Assembly (NCBI RefSeq): GCF_018403285.1
Contig: NZ_BOSJ01000007.1
Coordinates: 62,001 to 126,000 of the forward strand
Direction of reading: 5' to 3'
DNA length: 64,000 nucleotides
Source: Paenibacillus sp. J45TS6
GTDB taxonomy: Bacteria > Bacillota > Bacilli > Paenibacillales > Paenibacillaceae
Shown here: piece by piece, positions 17,732 through 27,500 of the stretch
Numbering within the stretch: position 1 is the first letter of the stretch
Layout: every line of letters starts with the position of its first letter
Made by a program: the position numbers and the translations under genes
Notes under the pieces: model-generated
The model's input: the letters and a program-made list of their open reading frames with translations, nothing else
The model's database searches: none
Told to the model about the DNA's origin: nothing

Positions 17732-18193
17732 ATGAATTTTGATATTGAAACTCTGCCAAGTGTTCGCATTGCCTATGTACGACAAGTAGGCCCATATGGT
17801 TCTGATAACAACCAGGGAATGCAAAGATTAAAGGAGTGGGCAAAGGAAGAAAACCTGCTCACTGAATCTGCGGTCCTGTTCGGAATTTCGCAGGATAATC
17901 CCGAAACAACGCCTCCTGAACAATGCCGATATGATGCTTGCATTGTCATTCCCCAAGATTATCAAATGAATAATATCATTAGTGAAAGTGAGCTGCCTTC
18001 TGGTGACTATGCTATTTTTAAGCTAAAACATACAGCAGAAGATATTCAGAAAGCTTGGAATCAAATCTTCCCTGCGATACAGAGCGGAGGATATCACATG
18101 GATAACAAACCGATGATTGAAAGATACAAGGGTCATATGATCTTGGATGATTATTGCGAAATATGTGTGCCTGTAAAAACCGATATAAATTAA
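17732..18193 (+). CDS. GyrI-like small-molecule-binding domain protein
   Basis: A 153-residue protein matching the GyrI/SbmC/AraC-effector-binding fold. It has LPSVRIAYVRQVGPYGSDNN at the start, a central CRYDACIVIP strand, LPSGDYAIFKLKHTAEDIQKAWNQIFP and the C-terminal ERY-x9-LDDYCEICVPVK. Such stand-alone domains bind lipophilic or aromatic ligands and can protect against toxins. No helix-turn-helix is attached. AAAGAGGAGG precedes the ATG. Confidence 0.85.
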   Translation: MNFDIETLPSVRIAYVRQVGPYGSDNNQGMQRLKEWAKEENLLTESAVLFGISQDNPETTPPEQCRYDACIVIPQDYQMNNIISESELPSGDYAIFKLKHTAEDIQKAWNQIFPAIQSGGYHMDNKPMIERYKGHMILDDYCEICVPVKTDIN

Positions 18194-18205
18194 GTAATCC
18201 ACGTT

Positions 18206-18247
18206 ACAAACCGGGATCAAGAGCATATCTTATCTCCGGTTTGTTTG
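18206..18247 (+). terminator. Intrinsic terminator
   Basis: ACAAACCGG (18206-18214) pairs with CCGGTTTGT (18236-18244), followed by a short T-rich tract. Confidence 0.7.
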
Positions 18248-18374
18248 CATTTTAGTAAACAAAAGTGCTTCGATCTTAGAATGAATAGGTAATAATATAG
18301 AAAATATTGGCTTTGTTTTTAGCTGATAATAAGTTAGCCTTAACAGGGTGAATTTACCTCAGGAGGAAGACAAG

Positions 18375-19073
18375 TTGTCAAAGAAATCATACATTATCGT
18401 ATTTATTATACTTTTGGGTGTAATCACAATGATTTACACAAGGGTATATAAAGATGCCGAAATAAAGAATAACCAAAAGCATGAACTTCTGATGTCTTTG
18501 TACAAAGAAAAGGATGATACTGCCTTTCTATACATACTGGAACATACGGTATCATCCATTCCACTTGCCGACACATTAGAATCTATAAGCAACACGAAGA
18601 AAAATGAGAGACCTGCTAATGTTCAACAATTCATTGAAACTGCCAAAATTCAAGCGACAGAGATTGATGAGCAGTTATTTCTGCTTATAAAATTTAGCGG
18701 GTATAATGATAAATTTATTGAGGAATATATGAATACGGGTGGAGAAACGGATACAAAATCTGATGATCCAGATCTATCTTTTTTAACTCATAGATTGACC
18801 TGGAATCCCATTCGAACCATTAGTTATGGTTATTGGAAATCGAATCCCAAATTAGATGATAGAACTCGTGAATATTTATTATCGTTAGCAGGTGAGCTGC
18901 GATCTATGAATGAAAAACTTTCCGAATCAAAAGAGATGGCAACTTCGATGGCTTCTTCTTCAAATTATCCAAGTAACGTAAAAAGATATCTTTTAAAAGA
19001 AATACAGCCTTTTATTCTAAATATAGATAAATTGAACCAAGATTTTTATTCGGATTTGAGGATTGCTGGATAA
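18375..19073 (+). CDS. Single-pass membrane protein, tandem paralogue 1
   Basis: The TTG at 18375 lies 8 bases after AGGAGG. The protein has one N-terminal membrane segment (SYIIVFIILLGVITMIY) and an external, mostly helical domain of about 205 residues. It shares with the next gene the order SIPLADTLE-ISNT-K, PA-VQQ-IETAK, QIDEQ, W-PIRTISYGYWKS-PK-D-TREYL-S-A-ELRSM. The function is unknown. The two genes are clearly a tandem duplication that has diverged. Confidence 0.78.
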   Translation: MSKKSYIIVFIILLGVITMIYTRVYKDAEIKNNQKHELLMSLYKEKDDTAFLYILEHTVSSIPLADTLESISNTKKNERPANVQQFIETAKIQATEIDEQLFLLIKFSGYNDKFIEEYMNTGGETDTKSDDPDLSFLTHRLTWNPIRTISYGYWKSNPKLDDRTREYLLSLAGELRSMNEKLSESKEMATSMASSSNYPSNVKRYLLKEIQPFILNIDKLNQDFYSDLRIAG

Positions 19074-19137
19074 GGACAACAACGGTCAGATCACAGACTT
19101 CTTTATCGTTGATCAATCTACAGATTTTACAAGATAG
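19063..19137 (+). pseudogene. Short orphan coding remnant between the paralogues
   Basis: A 24-codon open stretch reads LLDKDNNGQITDFFIVDQST and then DFTR with a TAG stop. It has no start or ribosome site and overlaps the end of the preceding gene in another frame. The wording resembles the C-terminus of a secreted protein, so it may be debris from the duplication. Confidence is low. Confidence 0.25.
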
Positions 19138-19163
19138 TCTTATGCAGAAAGGAAAATCATACG

Positions 19164-19862
19164 ATGTCAAAGGTTTCGAAATTTACGATTATCGGTTTAA
19201 TTATACTTTTGGGTGTGAATACAGTAGTTCTTACAATGGTATATAAAGACTCCGAAGAAAAGTACGACAATCTAAAGTCACGGTATCAAATGAAAAATGA
19301 TTCTGGCTTCGCGTACATATTGAAGAATGCCGTATCTCTGATTCCACTTGCTGAAACATTGGAAGACATTAGCAACACAGCAAAAGATCAAAGCCCTGCT
19401 AAGGTTCAACAGCTCATTGAAACTGCTAAAACAGAGGCAGAGCAGATCGATGAGCAGATACTGACACTTATTGAATTTAGCGATGACTATTCGAAAGATA
19501 ATGATCAAGGAATTGTAGTTAATAATTCTGCCATGATCTCAGAGGAACAATATGAAATGTTCGGTCTCGCTTTTAGTGGGGTATGGAGTTCTGTACGAAC
19601 GATAAGCTTTTATTATTGGAAATCCAGCCCCAAAGTAATAGATGAAGGTACACGTGAATATTTACGGTCGATGGCTAGTGAGCTGCGTTCTATAGACGAA
19701 ATACTTTCTATGCTAAAGGAAGAATACACCACCTCGTTTAACTCTTTTTCTAACGCGAAATATGCTAAAGCTCAATTAGTAAGTTTATTAAAACCGCATC
19801 TTATAAAATTAGATAAGATGCAGGAAGCGTATTTTTCCAATTTGACTCCGGTCAGCCTTTAG
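19164..19862 (+). CDS. Single-pass membrane protein, tandem paralogue 2
   Basis: A 232-residue protein with an N-terminal membrane segment (FTIIGLIILLGVNTVVLTMVY) and an external helical domain. It has the same conserved blocks as the gene before it: LIPLAETLEDISNTAKDQSP, QIDEQILTLIEF, and SVRTISFYYWKSSPK followed by TREYLRSMASELRS. AGAAAGGA precedes the ATG and an intrinsic terminator follows. The function is unknown. Confidence 0.78.
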   Translation: MSKVSKFTIIGLIILLGVNTVVLTMVYKDSEEKYDNLKSRYQMKNDSGFAYILKNAVSLIPLAETLEDISNTAKDQSPAKVQQLIETAKTEAEQIDEQILTLIEFSDDYSKDNDQGIVVNNSAMISEEQYEMFGLAFSGVWSSVRTISFYYWKSSPKVIDEGTREYLRSMASELRSIDEILSMLKEEYTTSFNSFSNAKYAKAQLVSLLKPHLIKLDKMQEAYFSNLTPVSL

Positions 19863-19905
19863 GGTGAGCCGAAAGACTGGTGACCTGTTGAACGAAATAT
19901 AAGAA

Positions 19906-19939
19906 GCGAGTGTCTTAATAAGGAGTACTCGCTTTTTTT
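19906..19939. terminator. Intrinsic terminator
   Basis: GCGAGT (19906-19911) pairs with ACTCGC (19927-19932), then a run of T residues. It lies between convergent genes. Confidence 0.8.
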
Positions 19940-19961
19940 ATATTGACTAAGAATCACTAAC

Positions 19962-20885
19962 TTACCTTCCCATATTTCTTAGTACCATCATTAAATTAGC
20001 TGGCTTTTCTGCGAGTCTCCTAGTGTAATAGGGATACCACATCGTTCCGTAAGGTACATAACATCGCACCCGATATCCTTCCTCTGCTAGTTTCACTTGT
20101 TCCTGCATACGAAGTCCATACAGCATTTGAAATTCAAAACGGTCCTTCGGAATATCATGTTCTAGAGCATATTGTTTCGTCCATCTTATGATCTTGTCAT
20201 CATGAGAAGCGATAGCCGTGTAGACATGGTGATCCAGATGCATCTGGATGATTCGTTTGTACTGCCAGAGTACATCCTTCGTATTCTGATAGGCGATGGA
20301 AGAGGATTCTTTATAAGCTCCTTTTACAAGCCGGAGGGGAATGCCTTGATCTATACAATCCTCTACATCTTGTTCCGAACGGTACAAGTAAGCTTGAATC
20401 ACGGTGCCTACATTCGTTAACTGTTCCTTGTGGAGCTTCCATACGATTTCTAAAGTAGCATCCGTGTATGGCGAATCCTCCATATCAATCCGGACAAAAT
20501 TCCGGTGGTATTTTGCTTCCCGAACCACGGCACGGATATGTTCATAACCAATCTCTTTATCTAGAGCGAGACCCATTTGCGTTGGTTTCAAAGATACATT
20601 CGCCTCTACACGAGAGTCCGCAATTGCTTTGATAAGCCGAATGTATTCGTTACGATAGCTTAACGCTTGATCAAGCTTTGTTATTCCTTCCCCTAAATGG
20701 TCTAATGTGGCCATGATTCCCTTACTGTTTAGTTTCTTTACTTCTTCAATGGCTCCTTCCAAATCACTTGCGGCAATGAATTTTCTCGCCAAGGACTTGC
20801 CGTATCGTAAGGTCAACTTCTCCACTAGGGGATTACCGGAGACGGTGAGTAAGGTTTTTCGGTATAGTTCGGTTCCTATTTTCAT
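19962..20885 (-). CDS. Proline dehydrogenase (PutB/FadM type)
   Basis: A 307-residue FAD-dependent proline dehydrogenase that oxidises proline to pyrroline-5-carboxylate at the membrane. Characteristic stretches are TLDHLGEGI, NVSLKPTQMGL, VRIDMEDSPYTD, GIPLRLVKGAYKE, AIASHDDKII, FQMLYGLR and the C-terminal RVRCYVPYG-WYPYYTRRLAEKPAN with the two substrate-binding arginines. The ATG at 20885 lies 11 bases after AAGGAG, whereas a TTG at 20894 would be too close. It is divergent from the next-step enzyme. Confidence 0.95.
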   Translation of the reverse strand: MKIGTELYRKTLLTVSGNPLVEKLTLRYGKSLARKFIAASDLEGAIEEVKKLNSKGIMATLDHLGEGITKLDQALSYRNEYIRLIKAIADSRVEANVSLKPTQMGLALDKEIGYEHIRAVVREAKYHRNFVRIDMEDSPYTDATLEIVWKLHKEQLTNVGTVIQAYLYRSEQDVEDCIDQGIPLRLVKGAYKESSSIAYQNTKDVLWQYKRIIQMHLDHHVYTAIASHDDKIIRWTKQYALEHDIPKDRFEFQMLYGLRMQEQVKLAEEGYRVRCYVPYGTMWYPYYTRRLAEKPANLMMVLRNMGR

Positions 20886-21046
20886 GGGTATCAACTCTCC
20901 TTCTACGTTTCATATGTATGGGGGAAAGTCAAGATGAATACATATGAAATACAGAACTCTTCTCATTTCGCTTACAACAAAGCAGGGTGCTCATACGCTA
21001 GCCAATTGAGAACAAGCCTGACCAGTAATTAGAAGGAGGCACAAAT

Positions 21047-22594
21047 ATGCCCGTTCCATTTCAAAATGAACCCTTTACTGACTTTGGTGCTGAAGGAAAT
21101 CAGACATTGTTTAAAAATGCGCTAAGGCTGGTTGAATCCGAACTTGGCAAGCATTATCCGCTGATCATTGGCGGTAAGGAAATTGAGACCAAAACAAAAG
21201 CCATCTCCATAAATCCTTCCCAGAAAGATCAGGTGATTGGGAGTTTATCTCAGGCGGGTGAGGAGCAGGCAGAGCAAGCGATTGTCACAGCCCAAGCGGT
21301 ATTTGAACATTGGCGCTATACGACTTTCACGGAGAGGGCGAGATACTTATTCAAAGCAGCAACACTGCTTCGCCGGAGAAAGCATGAATTCTCTGCCTGG
21401 ATGGTATATGAGGCGGGGAAAACGTGGGGGGAGGCAGATGCAGATACGGCAGAAGCCATCGATTTTATGGAATTCTACGCCAGGGAAGCTCAGCGTCTAG
21501 CGCAGCCGCAGCCACTGGTTCATATTGAAGGGGAAGATAATGAGCTATACTACGTGCCGCTGGGGGTAGGAGTGATCATTCCCCCTTGGAACTTCCCGCT
21601 TGCGATTATGGCAGGCATGACCACGGCTGCTATTGTATCGGGCAATACGGTGGTGTTGAAACCAGCCAGTACGACTTCCGTTATTGCCGCAAAGTTTGTA
21701 CAGCTCCTGATCGAAGCAGGGGTACCAAGCGGGGTTGTGAATTTCATACCCGGGGCGGGGAGCGAAATCGGTGACTACCTTGTCGATCATCCACTGACCC
21801 GGTTTATTAGTTTCACAGGCTCAAGAGAAGTGGGGCTGCGGATCAATGAACGGGCTGCAAAAACAGCCCCCGGACAGAGATGGATGAAGCGAGTGATTGC
21901 GGAAATGGGCGGCAAGGATGCGATTATCGTAGATGAAGGGAGTGATCTCACTGCCGCGGCAGAAGCCATTACTGCCTCCGCATTTGGTTTTGCAGGACAG
22001 AAGTGTTCTGCTTGCTCACGAGCGATTATTCATGAGAGCGTATATGATGAAGTGCTGTCCAAGGTCATTGAGCTTACTCGGAAACTCAAAGTAGGCAGCC
22101 CGCTGCAGCCGGAGACAAACGTCGGACCGGTGATTGATCCGCATGCTTTTCGAAAAATTCAAGACTACATCAAGATCGGAAGAACAGAAGGGGAGATTGT
22201 CCTTGGAGGAAAGGCAGAGATTAATGATGGGTATTTCATCGAACCAACGATCATTGCGGGGGTAAGTCCTACTTCGCGTGTATCGCAAGAAGAGATTTTT
22301 GGCCCTGTCGTAGCATTTACGAAGGCTTCATCCTTCTCAGAAGCACTGCGGTATGCGAATAATACGGAATTTGGGCTGACCGGCGCGGTATTCTCCAGAA
22401 ACCGGACTCATCTGGAACAAGCCAGATCCGTCTTTTTTGCAGGTAACTTGTATTTCAACCGAAAATGCACGGGCGCATTAGTAGGCGTGCATCCTTTTGG
22501 TGGATTTAATATGTCGGGAACAGACTCCAAAGCAGGCGGACGGGATTACTTACTTTTGTTCACACAAGCCAAACTTGTCTCTGAAAAATACTAA
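21047..22594 (+). CDS. pruA: L-glutamate gamma-semialdehyde dehydrogenase
   Basis: A 515-residue aldehyde dehydrogenase of the RocA/PruA type, which oxidises glutamate semialdehyde (from pyrroline-5-carboxylate) to glutamate with [34 protein letters not shown] and [15 protein letters not shown] carry the cofactor site and general-base glutamate. [16 protein letters not shown] carries the nucleophilic cysteine. [10 protein letters not shown] and [17 protein letters not shown] complete the signature. GAAGGAGG precedes the ATG. With the divergent proline dehydrogenase it completes proline-to-glutamate catabolism. Confidence 0.96.
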   Translation: MPVPFQNEPFTDFGAEGNQTLFKNALRLVESELGKHYPLIIGGKEIETKTKAISINPSQKDQVIGSLSQAGEEQAEQAIVTAQAVFEHWRYTTFTERARYLFKAATLLRRRKHEFSAWMVYEAGKTWGEADADTAEAIDFMEFYAREAQRLAQPQPLVHIEGEDNELYYVPLGVGVIIPPWNFPLAIMAGMTTAAIVSGNTVVLKPASTTSVIAAKFVQLLIEAGVPSGVVNFIPGAGSEIGDYLVDHPLTRFISFTGSREVGLRINERAAKTAPGQRWMKRVIAEMGGKDAIIVDEGSDLTAAAEAITASAFGFAGQKCSACSRAIIHESVYDEVLSKVIELTRKLKVGSPLQPETNVGPVIDPHAFRKIQDYIKIGRTEGEIVLGGKAEINDGYFIEPTIIAGVSPTSRVSQEEIFGPVVAFTKASSFSEALRYANNTEFGLTGAVFSRNRTHLEQARSVFFAGNLYFNRKCTGALVGVHPFGGFNMSGTDSKAGGRDYLLLFTQAKLVSEKY

Positions 22595-22618
22595 ATTCCT
22601 AATCTAATCCGTGTAAAA

Positions 22619-22656
22619 AAGAAGCCATGCCCTCTACAGAGGAAACATGGCTTCTT
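22619..22656. terminator. Bidirectional intrinsic terminator
   Basis: AAGAAGCCATG (22619-22629) pairs with CATGGCTTCTT (22646-22656), with an inner CCTCT/AGAGG stem, between convergent genes. Confidence 0.88.
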
Positions 22657-22676
22657 AATGTTCATTCTAGCGTGAC

Positions 22677-24098
22677 CTATCCCATATGAAGGAAACGTTC
22701 ACCTGCAATACCTGGTGTCGTCATTTGTTCCGGATGCATAATTTCTTGGAGTTCTTCGATTGTCAGCAGTCCTCGTTCTAAAATAATGGAGGTAATCGTC
22801 TGCTTGGTACGAAGCGCTTCTTTCACGATTCCAGCCGCCACATCATACCCAAGATGCGGATTCAGCGCGGTAATCATGGTGAAACTTTGGTCCAGCACTC
22901 GTTTAATATGGTCACGGTTCGCATCCAGTTCCTTAATGGCAAACCGATGGAATACATCCATTCCGTTATTCATAATCTTGAGCGATTGCAACAGGTTAAA
23001 GGCAATAACCGGACCCATTACGTTTAGTTCAAACTGTCCTGCACCGCAGGCCAGCGCGATCGTATGATCGTTACCGATGACCTGGAATGAAATCTGGTTC
23101 ATGACTTCAACCATCACGGGATTTACTTTACCTGGCATGATGGAGGAACCTGGTTGTCTTGCCGGAAGCAGAAGTTCTGAGAAACCTGCTCTTGGACCGG
23201 AGGCCATAAGCCGAATGTCGTTACAAATCTTGGACATATTAACGGCACATACTTTGAGTGCAGCGGACATCTCCAGATACGCATCCGTATTTTGTGTAGC
23301 ATCTACCAGATCTTCTGCAGTATATAAAGGTAAGCCTGTAATCGCACCGAGATGTTCGGTCACTTTTTGGATATACGCCGTTTTTGCATTTAGCCCCGTA
23401 CCAACAGCCGTTGCTCCCATATTAATGGAAAGAAGACGTTTGGACGCTTCTTGAAGTCGTTCCATATCTCTAGAGAGCACTTTCGCATAGGCGCCAAATT
23501 CTTGTCCCAGTCTAATCGGAACAGCATCCTGCAGATGCGTTCTTCCCACTTTGACTACATCATCGAATTCTACCTGCTTTTGGACAAACCCGCCGTGAAG
23601 CTGCTCCATCGTCTGTAAAAGCGTCATTGCATGACGATAGGCTGCAATCCGCAGGGCTGTTGGGATTGCATCATTGGTAGATTGGGACATATTTACATGG
23701 TTATTCGGGTTACAGTGAAAATAATCGCCTTTCACTTTAGATAGAAGCTCAAGTCCTCGATTGGCAAGGACTTCATTCATATTCATATTAATGGAGGTGC
23801 CTGCACCACCCTGAATGGAATCAACGATAAACTGATCCAGAAGTTGACCTTGCATTACTTCTTCTGCTGCTTTGATAATCACTTCTCCGATTTTCGGCGG
23901 CAGCATTTTCATATCCATGTTAGCCATCGCTGCGGCTTTCTTCACAGCGGCGAGAGCAAATATGAGTTCTTTTTCAATAGGTACTCCGGTAATAGGGAAA
24001 TTATCTACCGCCCGCATCGTTTGAATGCCATAGTAGGCAGACGCAGGAATACTCAGTTCACCAATAAAATCTCGTTCAACTCTTACCGTTTCAGACAC
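22677..24098 (-). CDS. aspA: Aspartate ammonia-lyase
   Basis: A 473-residue member of the fumarase/aspartase superfamily. GSSIMPGKVNPVMVEVMNQI is the family signature with the catalytic serine loop. GRTHLQDAVPIRLGQEFGAY, NMSQSTNDAIPTALRIA and QGGAGTSINMNMNEVLANR are the aspartase-type active-site blocks. The N-terminus reads ERDFIGELSIPASAYYGIQT. It cleaves aspartate to fumarate and ammonia. CTGGAGGGA precedes the ATG. It is a single gene among amino-acid catabolic functions. Confidence 0.96.
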   Translation of the reverse strand: MSETVRVERDFIGELSIPASAYYGIQTMRAVDNFPITGVPIEKELIFALAAVKKAAAMANMDMKMLPPKIGEVIIKAAEEVMQGQLLDQFIVDSIQGGAGTSINMNMNEVLANRGLELLSKVKGDYFHCNPNNHVNMSQSTNDAIPTALRIAAYRHAMTLLQTMEQLHGGFVQKQVEFDDVVKVGRTHLQDAVPIRLGQEFGAYAKVLSRDMERLQEASKRLLSINMGATAVGTGLNAKTAYIQKVTEHLGAITGLPLYTAEDLVDATQNTDAYLEMSAALKVCAVNMSKICNDIRLMASGPRAGFSELLLPARQPGSSIMPGKVNPVMVEVMNQISFQVIGNDHTIALACGAGQFELNVMGPVIAFNLLQSLKIMNNGMDVFHRFAIKELDANRDHIKRVLDQSFTMITALNPHLGYDVAAGIVKEALRTKQTITSIILERGLLTIEELQEIMHPEQMTTPGIAGERFLHMG

Positions 24099-24118
24099 AA
24101 ACGTTCCCTCCAGTAGGA

Positions 24119-24473
24119 AGCTATTATGATGTAAAATATAGCTTGCGATAGTTTATTGTAAAATATCATCTTTCCACCAAGCAATAATAGTATACATCAA
24201 TCAGACCTAAAGTTGGTAATAAAATGAAAGCGCAGTCTTTTTATCTCTATAAAATATGATATGCAATGAATCTACCAAAGTGACGAGGATACCAGACCGC
24301 CTAATTCATAGATATACATACTTCGTCAAATAACAAAAAAGGGACTGAATCGATTCCATTTTGCTGATTATTTGTGTAATATTTCCTTTAGCGTACAGCC
24401 ACTTATCTGTTCCGTTATTTCGGTTGGCTCTCAGAGATTTATTCCAATGTAAATAAAAGATCGGGGGAGCAGA
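24119..24473. other. Intergenic region upstream of aspA and the TIGR02206 gene
   Basis: About 355 AT-rich bases between divergent genes. Promoters for both must lie here, but I see no convincing -35/-10 pair, operator or small gene beyond the GTG ribosome site at the right end. Confidence 0.5.
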
Positions 24474-25259
24474 GTGTATTTCATCTCACGTGATTCGTCT
24501 ATATTTGATCCCTTTCATGCCGGGACGTTTGAGTATATGTCAGGTTCTCATGTTACTGTGCTTCTCATTATTTTCGCGCTGCTTTTATTATTGTTCTTAT
24601 TTAGGTTTCGGTTACGCCGATCACCTCTGCTGAAAGAACTGTTAAGGTGGAGTCTTGCTGCCATATTAATATTATCGCAACTCACGCTCGAAATATGGTA
24701 TCAAGCTTTTGGACTATGGGATATAAAAAATACGTTGCCGCTTGAACTATGCAGCCTTACGCTTATTTTATCGATTCTGATGCTGTTCACGAAAAGCAGA
24801 ATCCTGTATATTTTTGTATTTTATGCGGGAATATGCGGAGCACTGGCTGCCTTGCTCACCCCTAACTTAGCTTATGCTTTTCCGCACTTCCGGTTTATTC
24901 AATTTTTTATCGCCCATGGAGCGATTATTTTGTCTGCTCTTTATATGTCGTGGATCGAGAATGAAAAATTATCATTTACATCGGTACCGATCGGTTTTGT
25001 CATGCTCAATGTGGCGGCCGGTTTCGTGTGGCTGATCAATCAGATGACAGGAGCGAATTACATGTTCCTCTCACATAAGCCGGATACGCCATCTATCCTG
25101 GATCTGCTGGGTCCCTATCCGTTTTATATCGTAATGGAAGAAATACTAGCGCTTATTCTTTTTCTTATGCTGTATGTACTTTTCTTCTATCTTCCTTGGG
25201 GCGCAGTGAACCGGGTAGAGGAGAGCAGGGAGGACGATGTTCATGAAATCGGGTTCTAA
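24474..25259 (+). CDS. TIGR02206/YwaF family membrane protein
   Basis: This 261-residue integral membrane protein has about seven segments. The family pattern is clear: FEYMSGSHVTVLLIIF near the start, LEIWYQAFGLWDIKNTLPLELCSL, then HFRFIQFFIAHGAIILSALYM and TGANYMFLSHKPDTPSILDLLGPYP. The function of the family is unknown. The GTG start lies 6 bases after GGGGGAG. The 3' end overlaps the next membrane-protein gene, so the two are probably co-transcribed. Confidence 0.88.
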   Translation: MYFISRDSSIFDPFHAGTFEYMSGSHVTVLLIIFALLLLLFLFRFRLRRSPLLKELLRWSLAAILILSQLTLEIWYQAFGLWDIKNTLPLELCSLTLILSILMLFTKSRILYIFVFYAGICGALAALLTPNLAYAFPHFRFIQFFIAHGAIILSALYMSWIENEKLSFTSVPIGFVMLNVAAGFVWLINQMTGANYMFLSHKPDTPSILDLLGPYPFYIVMEEILALILFLMLYVLFFYLPWGAVNRVEESREDDVHEIGF

Positions 25260-25938
25260 CAAGAAAGATGGAAATATGGAATGGGGAAAAACAAATAGTG
25301 AGTACCTCACCCTGTATCCCGTAAGCGGGATTAGACTGAATGCAGGGATTCTCGTACTATTTTTCCTTAATTTATTTTTGGTCATCCCTGTATTAGGCGT
25401 ACCGTATCAACCGATATTTGCCTATATCCTGTTACCGCCGCTTGCTGTTATGAATATATGGGCTTTTGCTTTGATTGCTGCCCCGCGTAAGCTTCAGCTG
25501 AACTACGTCTTATTCAGAGGTGTATTCGGTATTGTCAGTTCGCTCGGTTTCGTCATTGTGACTCAGAAGTTTGCTTACGCAGGGCTCGATTTTAAAACAC
25601 CAATGTACGCTATCGGTTCTTTTGCTGCCTACGGTTTTGCATTATACCACTACATCAAGTCTCATCTCAGGAAGCTCAAATCACCGGGTAAAATGAAGAA
25701 GCAGGAGAGAAGTATACCAAGGGTATCCATAGCCGTATTAACGGGGGTTGGTTATCTGGCTGCGAATCTTTCGCTCATGTTTGTAACAGAAGAAGTGGTT
25801 ACGATCGTACTCATGTGTGTTTACTCTATGCTTACTTTTGTTATGTTTCATTTCATATGGGAACTGCATCGTTATTATTGGCTCAATAGAAGAACAGCAG
25901 GTACAAAAAAACCTCCGATCTCTGCCGATTTGCAGTAG
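25243..25938 (+). CDS. Uncharacterised multipass membrane protein
   Basis: A 231-residue protein from ATG 25243 (GGGAGG 9 bases upstream; ATG 25237 is too close to it). It has about six hydrophobic segments and a basic, charged loop in the middle (HLRKLKSPGKMKKQERS). I do not recognise the family. It overlaps the end of the TIGR02206 gene by 17 bases, so coupled expression and perhaps a joint role in the membrane are likely. Confidence 0.75.
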   Translation: MKSGSNKKDGNMEWGKTNSEYLTLYPVSGIRLNAGILVLFFLNLFLVIPVLGVPYQPIFAYILLPPLAVMNIWAFALIAAPRKLQLNYVLFRGVFGIVSSLGFVIVTQKFAYAGLDFKTPMYAIGSFAAYGFALYHYIKSHLRKLKSPGKMKKQERSIPRVSIAVLTGVGYLAANLSLMFVTEEVVTIVLMCVYSMLTFVMFHFIWELHRYYWLNRRTAGTKKPPISADLQ

Positions 25939-25950
25939 ATCCGGAGGATT
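25904..25950 (-). terminator. Intrinsic terminator for the SDR gene
   Basis: Read on the minus strand, ATCCTCCGGATCT pairs with AGATCGGAGGT and is followed by seven T residues. It overlaps the end of the convergent membrane-protein gene. Confidence 0.8.
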
Positions 25951-25976
25951 CATATAAAATATAGGTAACCTTGAGT

Positions 25977-26768
25977 TTAACCTCGAAGCAGGGATTCGGC
26001 TCCATCTACATAAACTTCCGTACCCGATACGTGAGAGGCTTCATCAGAAGCAAGGAACAATACTAGATTTGCGACTTGTTCCGGCTTACCGGCTTCACCA
26101 GCGAGAGGATGACCGCCCTCAGGATACTCGACAGGAATTTGAACTTCTTCCAAGTCCTCAGAGCGAGTCGTCTTACCGTCAATCTCTGTGTCAATTGCAC
26201 CTGGGTGAACAGAATTCACACGGATCTTGTATCTCGCCAGCTCCAGTGCAGCCATTTTCATAAATGCAGCTTGCCCCGCTTTTGTTGAAGCGTATGCGGA
26301 GAAACCAATGTTCGAGAAGACCCGGTTCCCATTAATGGAACTGTTAATGATAATGCTGCCTCCGTTATCTTTCATATAAGGAATTGCATATTTCACGGTA
26401 GCGAATGTTCCGCGCATATTGATACACATCGTTTGATCCCAATCTTCCACTTCCATCGTTTCAATAGGGGCGAGCTTGCCGTTTACTCCAGCATTGGCAA
26501 AAACAACATCGACCTGGCCGCCTGCAAGTTCAGCTACTTCTTTCATTGCGCGTTCCACCATTTTGGGCTCAGAAATGTCACATTCGACTACGTCAGCGCG
26601 GCCGCCGTTTTTCTCGATTATTTGTTTTGTTTCCTCAGCTTTTTCAACCGTCCGGTCCAGTAAAAATACACGAGCTCCTTCTTTAGCGAATCGAATGGCT
26701 GATGCCTGACCAATACCGGAACCTCCTCCAGTTACGATTGCGAGCTTGTTTTCTAGACGTAGTGTCAT
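25977..26768 (-). CDS. SDR family NAD(P)-dependent oxidoreductase
   Basis: A 263-residue classical short-chain dehydrogenase. VTGGGSGIGQASA is the cofactor glycine motif and FANAGVNG the NAG motif. IIINSSINGN supplies the catalytic serine. YASTKAG is YxxxK, with Tyr and Lys of the tetrad. VNSVHPGAIDTEI and the C-terminal VSGTEVYVDGAESL end match the family. The substrate is unknown. GGGAGGAAAAGAG precedes the ATG. It appears monocistronic. Confidence 0.92.
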   Translation of the reverse strand: MTLRLENKLAIVTGGGSGIGQASAIRFAKEGARVFLLDRTVEKAEETKQIIEKNGGRADVVECDISEPKMVERAMKEVAELAGGQVDVVFANAGVNGKLAPIETMEVEDWDQTMCINMRGTFATVKYAIPYMKDNGGSIIINSSINGNRVFSNIGFSAYASTKAGQAAFMKMAALELARYKIRVNSVHPGAIDTEIDGKTTRSEDLEEVQIPVEYPEGGHPLAGEAGKPEQVANLVLFLASDEASHVSGTEVYVDGAESLLRG

Positions 26769-26881
26769 TCTCTTTTCCTCCCTTAATTTTAGAATCTATG
26801 TGAGTGCTGATCTAATGTGTTTTCTTATGTACGGTAAATACCCCGGCCAGAGGATATTTGAATCATAATCAAAATAAATAC

Positions 26882-26926
26882 AAAATCCCCGCATTCTCTT
26901 TGTAAAAAAGAGCGTGCAGGGATTTA
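26882..26926. terminator. Intrinsic terminator below the DUF3886 gene
   Basis: AAAATCCC-GCA-CTCTT pairs with AAGAG-TGC-GGGATTT around a short A-rich loop, followed on the minus strand by T-rich sequence. Confidence 0.75.
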
Positions 26927-26966
26927 GGTTTTGCTACCTATAGATGAATTTACAAACAGGCATGTC

Positions 26967-27242
26967 TTATTTGAATTTTTGCCATTCCATCGAACTATTC
27001 TCGAGCAGGTGTTCAAAATCGTTATCCAGTCGTTTTTGTTCTGCTTTTTTCTTCTCTTCTGCAATACGTTTGGCCTCTTCCTGACGAGCAGCTTCAGCTG
27101 CTTTGATCTCGGATGCTTGTGCCTTGAGCTTCCCGAGAACTTCTTCACTAAGCAAATCTTTTAGTGTGGCTGCACTTCCTTCATGAGCAGAAGACCGCTG
27201 TGCAGACTGTGAAGGTCTTGTTCCATTCTTTTTCTTCACCAT
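26967..27242 (-). CDS. DUF3886 (YqkK-like) small charged protein
   Basis: The ATG at 27242 lies 7 bases after GGAGGG and gives 91 residues. A longer frame upstream (to 27362) has no ribosome site. The N-terminus is basic (MVKKKNGTRPSQSAQ). The centre reads TLKDLLSEEVLGKLKAQASE and is followed by a long EAARQEEAKRIAEEKKKAEQ helix of alternating charge, as in Bacillus YqkK. The function is unknown. Confidence 0.85.
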   Translation of the reverse strand: MVKKKNGTRPSQSAQRSSAHEGSAATLKDLLSEEVLGKLKAQASEIKAAEAARQEEAKRIAEEKKKAEQKRLDNDFEHLLENSSMEWQKFK

Positions 27243-27383
27243 GACGATCCCTCCATTTCGCTTCTGTAAAAAGTATAACAGGAATCGTAACGTGTTGAAA
27301 CTGATTCTTGGTTGAAATATACACCGTTTCTTCACGAAAGCATAGTCTAAAAAAGAGAACAATGGAATAGTTATAAGAAATAA

Positions 27384-27397
27384 TGATAGCGCTTTCT
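27384..27397 (+). promoter_or_regulatory. Weak cre-like site
   Basis: TGATAGCGCTTTCT matches the CcpA operator consensus with one fixed-position mismatch (T for A). It sits about 105 bases before a 34-codon membrane peptide gene. AT-rich promoter-like sequence follows. Confidence 0.35.
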
Positions 27398-27500
27398 TTG
27401 AAATAGTGTAAAATATAGAAACAAGAAGAGAAGACAGAGTATACAGCTTATTTTGAATACCGATACTACGACTAATTAAACAGTGAAGGGGTCGTTGATA

